Of a stretch of 64,000 nt of DNA, positions 60,601 to 64,000 are shown piece after piece. The DNA lies in NCBI GenBank assembly GCA_030549495.1, contig JAUIRK010000959.1, forward strand, positions 1-64,000. The letters run 5' to 3'. The notes under the pieces are model-generated. The model was not told the origin of the DNA and did no database searches. It was given only the letters and a program-made list of their open reading frames with translations. Origin of the DNA: Nectonema munidae. Its lineage: Eukaryota; Nematomorpha; Nectonematoida; Nectonematidae. Positions within the stretch are counted from its first letter, which is position 1, and every line of letters starts with the position of its first letter. A program made the position numbers and the translations under genes.

Positions 60601-62318
60601 AAATTTATGCATACAAAGACTGTAGTAAATGCTTATTATAATTAGGACAACGTGGTTAAACTTATTGATCAACACGTCTACATGGGGGATTACCTGAAAA
60701 CAGTATATTCTAAACTTGCCAAGGGTAAATTAATACAGAAAGCGAGTGAACTCTATAAGAAATGGAGTAGGTAGAGAGAGAGGAGGGGCGGCAAATGAAA
60801 TTCTAGTAAGCATGTTTTTTTCTAAATGCTTATAAGTCAGAAAGATGCATGATGGATGAATTAGCATATTTTGAATGAAAATGACGGACACACAAGAAAC
60901 TTCTCGCTGTCATATAACAACAGCATTAATACGCCATTGGGGTTGAATATTTTAGGTATTTCCGGTGCACAAAGGGAAACCAAGTACGCAAACCTACATT
61001 CCACGGAATTCAAACTCTTGAAGATGAAACAAAAAAGTGGACCTGGTTGGATCGAAAACTTCTCTCCAGGGATCGCTCAATGGATACCTCAAGAGCATGA
61101 AAAGTCTTCGCTTCTTGTTCTCCTCACTTTCTTCCAGGCCATCAGCATACTTTTTTCTGAAAAATAATGATCAAAGACGCTACAAATAAAATGTTGATAC
61201 CTTGGTTTTGCAAAAAATGCGTAGTAATGTCGAAAGATTTTTATTAGAATTTTTGTAAAGAAAATCACAAATTGAAGATCCTTTTACTTTGGAAGATACT
61301 TTGAATCTTAGCTTCGAGATTGAAATGAATTAGTTCAGCATTAAATTTATTCTCATAGAGATATGAAGTATTTATAATCATAAGAATACTCGTATTCTTA
61401 GTGCCCAATAAAATAAAATCGTCTATTTTGTTTTATAAAAACTCATTGAAAAGATGAGGAGACGGTTAATTTTCAAAAATATTGGAATTAGCACTTTCAG
61501 TTCAGGCATTGCTTTTCGAAGTGTATTATTCTTATGGGTTCTCCTAATCAGTGTACACAATTTTCCATGCCAATTAATACCAACCGTATGTACTTAATTT
61601 AACTACACAAGAAGAATGTTCAGGACCTTTAGCTAATTTATCCCGATATATTATCTTATGAGCGGGTGTGAGAAATCAGAGTCGGTAGTTGGTAGAGTCG
61701 AAGATTTTAAGGAATAGAAGTCGGAATCCGTATACAATAAAATTTAGAAATCAGTTAAGCATTAAAAAATGGGACAATATAAGTTCACTTTTTGTAAGCA
61801 TGTAGAGTGGTGTTTCTGTAGTGGAAGCGAAAAGTAGGAGTTGGCTTTTAAATATTTTGAGTCGGAAGTACTTGGAGTCAGAGTCGGATATTTTCGCTCC
61901 GATTATCAAATCCTGCTTATATTACAACGCATAGAGAAACTTATCAAGTCAGTTAGACGAGTTAATCTCTCTAAGGTAATTGTTTAGTTCAATCAAAAAG
62001 TTTTTATTTAATATTTATTATATATTTGCTAGCATACACAATTTGAAAAGTCAAAACGCACGATCTACCTATCACAAGTGTAGATGAATATTATAGAAGT
62101 GCATAAAATAAATCACCCTCCCACTTCTTTTTGCAAGCATTGGAGTAATATGTTCATGTGTGTAAAGAGTATAGTTTACCTGCAATAGTAAGTGCATTTA
62201 TGATACGGGTTAAACTTGTTGAAACATCCTAAAACTTCGGGAATATGGTCAAAATCTGTGCTAGATTCCACGCTGTTATAATCATCGTAGCTTTCTGCAA
62301 TTATTTCTTCATTGGGAT
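48499..62318 (-). CDS. PQBP1: PQBP1 (polyglutamine-binding protein 1), five exons visible, 5' end missing
   Basis: This entry spans the gene; exons are listed separately. The exons join in phase on the minus strand to a protein with the PQBP1 order: acidic [10 protein letters not shown] segment, [12 protein letters not shown] segment, WW-like segment ([13 protein letters not shown]), Lys/Ser-rich linker, then the signature C-terminus [19 protein letters not shown] and [14 protein letters not shown]1 is a nuclear protein of the spliceosome. Its WW domain binds proline-rich partners including the RNA polymerase II tail, and its disordered C-terminus binds the U5 protein TXNL4A through the YxxPxxVL motif, present here as YPSPGAVL. 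The first exon (the MPLP-type start in relatives) is not in the window or not found. Introns run from 58 bp to about 7 kb and are full of transposons. There is no sign of inactivation in the readable exons. Confidence 0.93.
48632..49039. other. PQBP1 intron, unassigned part
   Basis: Intron sequence next to the last exon. A short minus-strand frame (48,794-49,024) shows no recognisable motif. Confidence 0.5.
49040..49979 (+). pseudogene. Decayed hAT transposase with intact right end
   Basis: Plus-strand fragments read HAIHLSV and [17 protein letters not shown] (about 49,115-49,222), then TRWNC (near 49,295), equal to the TRWNS signature of hAT transposases. The frame is broken many times. The right end ATTTTGAGGATGTGCGCCTCTG (to 49,979) matches the ends of the hAT at 56,260 and 25,131 with one change. 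This is therefore a remnant of a protein-coding member of that family, lying in the last PQBP1 intron. The left end was not found. ACGTGATC (49,980-49,987) would be the right target duplicate. Confidence 0.7.
49980..50588. other. PQBP1 intron, nothing recognised
   Basis: Intron sequence without motif. The minus-strand frame 50,429-50,611 is uninformative and runs into the MITE at 50,589. Confidence 0.5.
50589..50732. mobile_element. TTAA-flanked MITE, copy 2 (144 bp)
   Basis: TTAA-CCCATTTAAGACCAA and TTGGTCGTAAATGGG-TTAA are inverted with one mismatch in 15, making this the best-preserved copy. GCAGACGAT occurs repeatedly inside. Confidence 0.92.
50733..51550. other. PQBP1 intron, AT-rich
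   Basis: No gene was recognised. The plus-strand frame at 50,789-50,998 is Phe/Leu-rich and probably a chance frame. Confidence 0.5.
51551..53398 (-). pseudogene. Broken gene of a repeated RNase H-like (transposase-like) protein family
   Basis: Minus-strand coding remains run from [17 protein letters not shown] (53,398) to [16 protein letters not shown] and a stop at 51,551. In order: a Lys/Ser-rich N-terminal part; [16 protein letters not shown] with [36 protein letters not shown] and [15 protein letters not shown] (about 52,520-52,680); [25 protein letters not shown] and the Arg/Trp-rich C-terminal region. I recall this architecture from a multicopy family of uncharacterised invertebrate proteins; the Asp in FDNTAVNTG and the HHxxE word suggest an RNase H-like fold. 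The beginning of the catalytic part (the HWDGK-type motif) is missing or scrambled near 52,700-52,800. At least four frame breaks are present. It lies in the 5.2-kb last intron of PQBP1 and on the same strand. Confidence 0.7.
53661..53796. mobile_element. TTAA MITE, copy 3 (degenerate)
   Basis: TTAGGCCATTAAAGGCCAA at the left and GTTGTTAACCGGTTGA at the right are worn versions of the TTAA-CCC ends. The inside shares CAGACGATATCTAA and ATTTGTAT with copies 1 and 2. It lies just downstream of the 46-bp PQBP1 exon's donor. Confidence 0.65.
53829..53874 (-). CDS. PQBP1: PQBP1 exon: [10 protein letters not shown] block
   Basis: A 46-bp exon encoding [15 protein letters not shown], one of the most conserved PQBP1 blocks. 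It is separated from the previous exon by a 58-bp intron (GTTTGT...TTTTTAAG). Its donor AA/GTAATA joins in phase to the last exon 5.2 kb away, restoring PKGTW where human PQBP1 has PRGTW. Confidence 0.93.
53933..53996 (-). CDS. PQBP1: PQBP1 exon: basic linker
   Basis: A 64-bp exon encoding [21 protein letters not shown], corresponding to the Lys/Ser-rich stretch just before the [10 protein letters not shown] block in other PQBP1 proteins. The donor is AAGCAG/GTTTGT. The acceptor is taken at GTAAAG/CAGCAG after a pyrimidine-rich tract; one CAG later is equally possible. A hAT MITE begins 56 bp beyond the exon edge (54,052). Confidence 0.85.
54052..54315. mobile_element. 264-bp hAT MITE with perfect 8-bp target duplication
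   Basis: ATGTGACT occurs directly before (54,044-54,051) and directly after (54,316-54,323) the element. The ends are CAGTGGCGATGCG and, inverted, CAGGGGCGACTGC. An 8-bp duplication with CAG-GGCG ends identifies hAT. The element is non-coding. It ends 55 bp upstream of the PQBP1 basic-linker exon, in the zone where the branch point would sit. Confidence 0.88.
55026..56260. mobile_element. Complete 1,235-bp non-autonomous hAT inside the LINE
   Basis: Terminal inverted repeats CAGGGGCGCACATC (55,026-55,039) and GATGTGCGCCCCTG (56,247-56,260) are perfect over 14 bp. TATTCATA is duplicated exactly on both sides (55,018-55,025 and 56,261-56,268). Removing element and duplicate rejoins the LINE reading frame (HTIF to ILRQ). 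The inside is non-coding AT-rich DNA with a G run near the left end (about 55,046-55,058) and a tRNA-like block at 55.76-55.83 kb. Its right 230 bp recur at 24.9-25.1 kb. Confidence 0.96.
55755..55835 (-). repeat. tRNA-like block, possible SINE head, inside the hAT
   Basis: On the minus strand TGGCATGGCAGGTTGG resembles a Pol III A box and GGATTCGATTCC a B box, spaced about 32 bp apart as in tRNA-derived SINEs. It does not fold as a clean tRNA. A SINE carried by the hAT or a dead tRNA copy both fit; no tail or target duplication was identified. Confidence 0.45.
57321..58289. other. PQBP1 intron, nothing recognised
   Basis: AT-rich intron sequence. The minus-strand frame 57,402-57,716 has no identifiable domain. 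Confidence 0.5.
58290..58363. repeat. Fragment of a GATCGG-type hAT MITE
   Basis: GGCCGATACCAATACCGATC, GCCGATTAAGTCGATACCG and the end ATCGGGACATCACTA form the clustered CCGAT words and GGGACATCACT(A/G) terminus seen in a common class of hAT-like MITEs. Only this one end is visible. Confidence 0.45.
58364..59646. other. PQBP1 intron, unassigned
   Basis: Plus-strand frames at 58,486-58,716, 58,739-58,930 and 58,989-59,225 are short and carry no motif I know. Confidence 0.4.
59647..59874 (+). other. Possible coding exon of unknown type
   Basis: After a possible acceptor (GTCATTAG at 59,646) a plus-strand frame stays open for 75 codons to a TAA at 59,872-59,874. It includes [34 protein letters not shown] and [14 protein letters not shown]. 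Its balanced, charged composition differs from the Phe/Ile/Asn-rich chance frames around it. I recognise no domain. It could be the last exon of a gene nested in the PQBP1 intron, or a transposon scrap. Confidence 0.3.
59909..60012. mobile_element. TTAA MITE, copy 4 (degenerate)
   Basis: TTAATCGGTTAAAGACAAG at the left resembles TTAA-CCCATTTAAGACCAA. The inside GATTGTATTAAAAAGCATTT and AGCAGGTGAT match copy 1. The right end (TTATTGGGTAGG) is worn, so the border is approximate. Confidence 0.6.
60117..60134. repeat. (ATC)n microsatellite
   Basis: About six ATC units. Confidence 0.85.
60135..61042. other. PQBP1 intron, nothing further recognised
   Basis: AT-rich sequence. Its last 50-150 bp may hold more PQBP1 coding sequence (see the exon at 61,043-61,156). 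Confidence 0.4.
61043..61156 (-). CDS. PQBP1: PQBP1 exon: WW-like segment, 3' border uncertain
   Basis: The acceptor TTATTTTTCAG at 61,157-61,158 is clear, and the phase joins the previous exon. The exon reads [17 protein letters not shown], then [15 protein letters not shown], the first strand of the PQBP1 WW domain. After that the reading is unsettled. The open frame continues through [15 protein letters not shown] to a TAG. A CAG/GT donor at 61,043 with an acceptor at 60,994 would make a 49-bp intron and resume as [14 protein letters not shown], resembling the LVSWLSPHDP after the WW core but losing the Tyr-Tyr-Trp strand. A sequencing or assembly error here is also possible. Confidence 0.85.
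61157..62179. other. PQBP1 intron of 1,023 bp
   Basis: Bounded by the donor at 62,179 and acceptor at 61,157. No repeat or gene was identified in it. Confidence 0.7.
62180..62318 (-). CDS. PQBP1: PQBP1 exon: acidic N-terminal segment and NPYH motif
   Basis: A 139-bp exon between an acceptor (TTTAATTTAAG) and a donor (TTGCAG/GTAAAC). It encodes [12 protein letters not shown], matching the EEEIIAEDYDD of vertebrate PQBP1. [12 protein letters not shown] and [10 protein letters not shown] follow, the form this segment takes in invertebrate homologues. Both split codons fit: the incoming codon needs one base before AT (Asp if G), and the outgoing AG joins A of the next exon to give Arg. Confidence 0.93.
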
Positions 62319-62407
62319 CTTAAATTAAAGTTTATAACTCAAATAACATATGTAGATAAAATAAGGCCGAGAGTTCATATAAATCAAAAGGGGATTCTAG
62401 GAGAACT

Positions 62408-62524
62408 TTAACCCATTTAGTACGGTTATTGCCAAAGAGAACGGAAACGATTCCAGTATTCCTATTTAATTTTATTAAAAGAGTTCGTCTACGTTTATTT
62501 TCACATTGGGACTAAATGGGTTAA
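62408..62524. mobile_element. TTAA MITE, copy 5 (117 bp)
   Basis: TTAA-CCCATTTAGTACGG and GGGACTAAATGGG-TTAA are inverted over at least 10 bp. TTCGTCTACG inside is the inverse of the CAGACGA word of the other copies. Confidence 0.85.
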
Positions 62525-63328
62525 TTTAATTCGGCTATAAGAACGATTTTAGAGGAAGAAGATGGAACGAGAAGGAATGCTTCTTTGAATCTAAAAAGTA
62601 AAAATTAAAAGAGGCAATTTTGCTTTGAATCTTTATACCAAAATCCTTTTTTATCCCCTTCTTCTATTGATTACAGCAACTTCCAATTCATGAATTAAAA
62701 AAATGCCTAGAAAAAAACTTCGCTAAAAAAGTTGCAATGTTTTTCAATGCAAATATTCTATTGTTTTTTCTTCATCAAAATCATTCTATTAGAAAGTTAA
62801 ATTCTTTTGGAAAAATTACGAAATCTCGCAATACTCATCTCATTGTACTTTTTCCGAGGGTTCTACTTGCAATAGACCCTGAATGCATTTGCTTCAGCTT
62901 CTTTCTCTGTTATGTACTTTTTAGCCATCGTGTAAACTTATAGATGTACTGATAATGTATATTACTAATTTAATAGTACAATAAATATATCTCATATCCT
63001 GTACGGTTGAACGCGGGTAGACACAACTTGTTTTCATCTCCAACCTGTATACTATGGTCGTTTCTATTCCATATACAAATGATTAGCTAGACCAGCTTGA
63101 ACTTTCCGTTCATATTTTGCAAGATGTAAGATTTGATATGGGCCTTTCGAAAAGATGATGTTACAAAGGTTATTACCTATATGTTTGCAATTTGCACGAT
63201 TTTAAATAATATATTTGTCAAATAATCAAAATAAAATTTTGTAATCAAAGAATCGGAAAATATTTATTCTTTAAGTATATCGTTGGCTCCCCTTACTTTT
63301 AGTCTCCTTATGTCAGACCTCTGATATA
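62525..63328. other. Upstream of the visible PQBP1 exons, no exon found
   Basis: I searched the minus strand for the PQBP1 start (MPLP-type followed by Arg/Lys-Arg-Gly) and did not find it. The plus-strand frame at 62,737-62,943 is not recognised. Confidence 0.4.
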
Positions 63329-63358
63329 AAGGGCGCACATACGACCCCCCCCCCCCCC
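63329..63358 (+). mobile_element. Possible hAT left end next to a C14 run
   Basis: AAGGGCGCACATAC resembles the CAGGGGCGCACATC end at 55,026, and a homopolymer run follows as it does there (C here, G there). Confidence 0.35.
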
Positions 63359-63929
63359 ATGTGAAATCAAGGGAGACGATAAAGCAATAGTTTAGAATTT
63401 TCTCAACTCGATATCTTTTTTTCTAGTATTTAAAAGACTTGTTTGGCTTGTGAGTAGACGTTCTATTTTACTTTTCTTGTTTTAAGGTTAAATCTTAGAA
63501 TGAACATTTAAAATCTATTTTTTCATTAATTTTCACTTCATTGATATAATAAAGCAAATGTGAGCTATATTTGATCAGAGGCAGTAATTTGAACACGAGA
63601 CCATACATATTTCAGCGGGCAAATATTTCTATAGCACATAACTATATAAGAAAGTATCCTTTATTATTCAAAGCTTAAAATGTTTATCAAAATTTTAAAG
63701 CGTAAATTTTTAAGGACCAACTTTAAATTCACGGCTACATATCTGCCCATCCATGGACCCATGTCCTAAATATATTTTCAAACTGAATATATGTTTTTAT
63801 ATAATAATAGGAAGATATATAAGATTCTTTGTTTTTCTGTGTTAATATTCTAGCTTCGTAACATTTCGTTGCTAAAAAATTTAAAATTTAGTTTTAAGCA
63901 ACAATGCATTTCAGTGCAGAGTAATCAAT

Positions 63930-64000
63930 CCACCTAACCAATTCATTTGGTATGAGCCAAGCTTGTTCACAATTAGTGAGATGAGGTTGAGAAAAATTAT
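63930..64000 (+). repeat. Repeat shared with the decayed hAT at 49.6 kb
   Basis: AATTCATTTGGTATGAGCCA, TTGTTCACAATTAGTGAG and ATGAGGTTGAG parallel 49,585-49,650 (AATTCATTTGATATGAACCA, TGTTGACAATTAATGAG). The similarity runs to the window edge, so a further hAT copy probably continues outside. Confidence 0.55.

Noticed and set aside
62863-62928. Minus-strand ATG frame MAKKYITEKEAEANAFRVYCK as the PQBP1 first exon
   Set aside because: It does not resemble the MPLP-type PQBP1 start, ends in a TAG, and has no supported donor in the right phase.

Overview
This is a very AT-rich eukaryotic window. The host genes (a PQBP1 homologue split by introns and an ACK-type tyrosine kinase) and the transposon mix (Penelope-like, R1/Jockey-like and RTE-like LINEs, hAT, piggyBac, many MITEs) point to an invertebrate animal. 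An arthropod is plausible from the R1/Jockey-like elements, but the sequence does not settle the phylum.

Layout. 1 to about 24,800 is one tandem satellite array of roughly 190-200 monomers. It has three monomer types of 116, 128 and 136 bp, arranged as A-C and A-B-C higher-order units. 24.9-26.96 kb holds a hAT end inserted into a minus-strand pseudogene that combines PHD-like, OTU-like and (probably) Mutator-like transposase parts. 28.7-31.6 kb is a Penelope-like element flanked by about 700-bp inverted arms. 32.1-35.8 kb holds the 5' halves of two LINEs lying head to head. 36.7-42.3 kb holds two piggyBac copies, one badly decayed and one nearly complete. 44.1-45.9 kb is an intact intronless tyrosine kinase gene.

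From 48.4 kb to at least 62.3 kb the minus strand carries PQBP1 (polyglutamine-binding protein 1, a spliceosome-associated protein). Five exons can be read: 62,318-62,180, 61,156-61,043, 53,996-53,933, 53,874-53,829 and 48,631-48,499. The first coding exon lies outside the window or was not found. Its introns are packed with repeats: an RTE-type LINE split by a 1,235-bp hAT with a perfect 8-bp target duplication, a 264-bp hAT MITE whose end lies 55 bp from an exon, a dead gene of a repeated RNase H-like family, a decayed hAT transposase, and copies of a short TTAA-flanked MITE family. A further copy of that family lies just beyond the 3' end of the gene.

I found no self-contained new system. 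The points most worth a second look are the three-type satellite with its dyad element, the PHD/OTU/transposase fusion, the TTAA MITE family concentrated around one host gene, and the intronless SAM-less ACK-like kinase.
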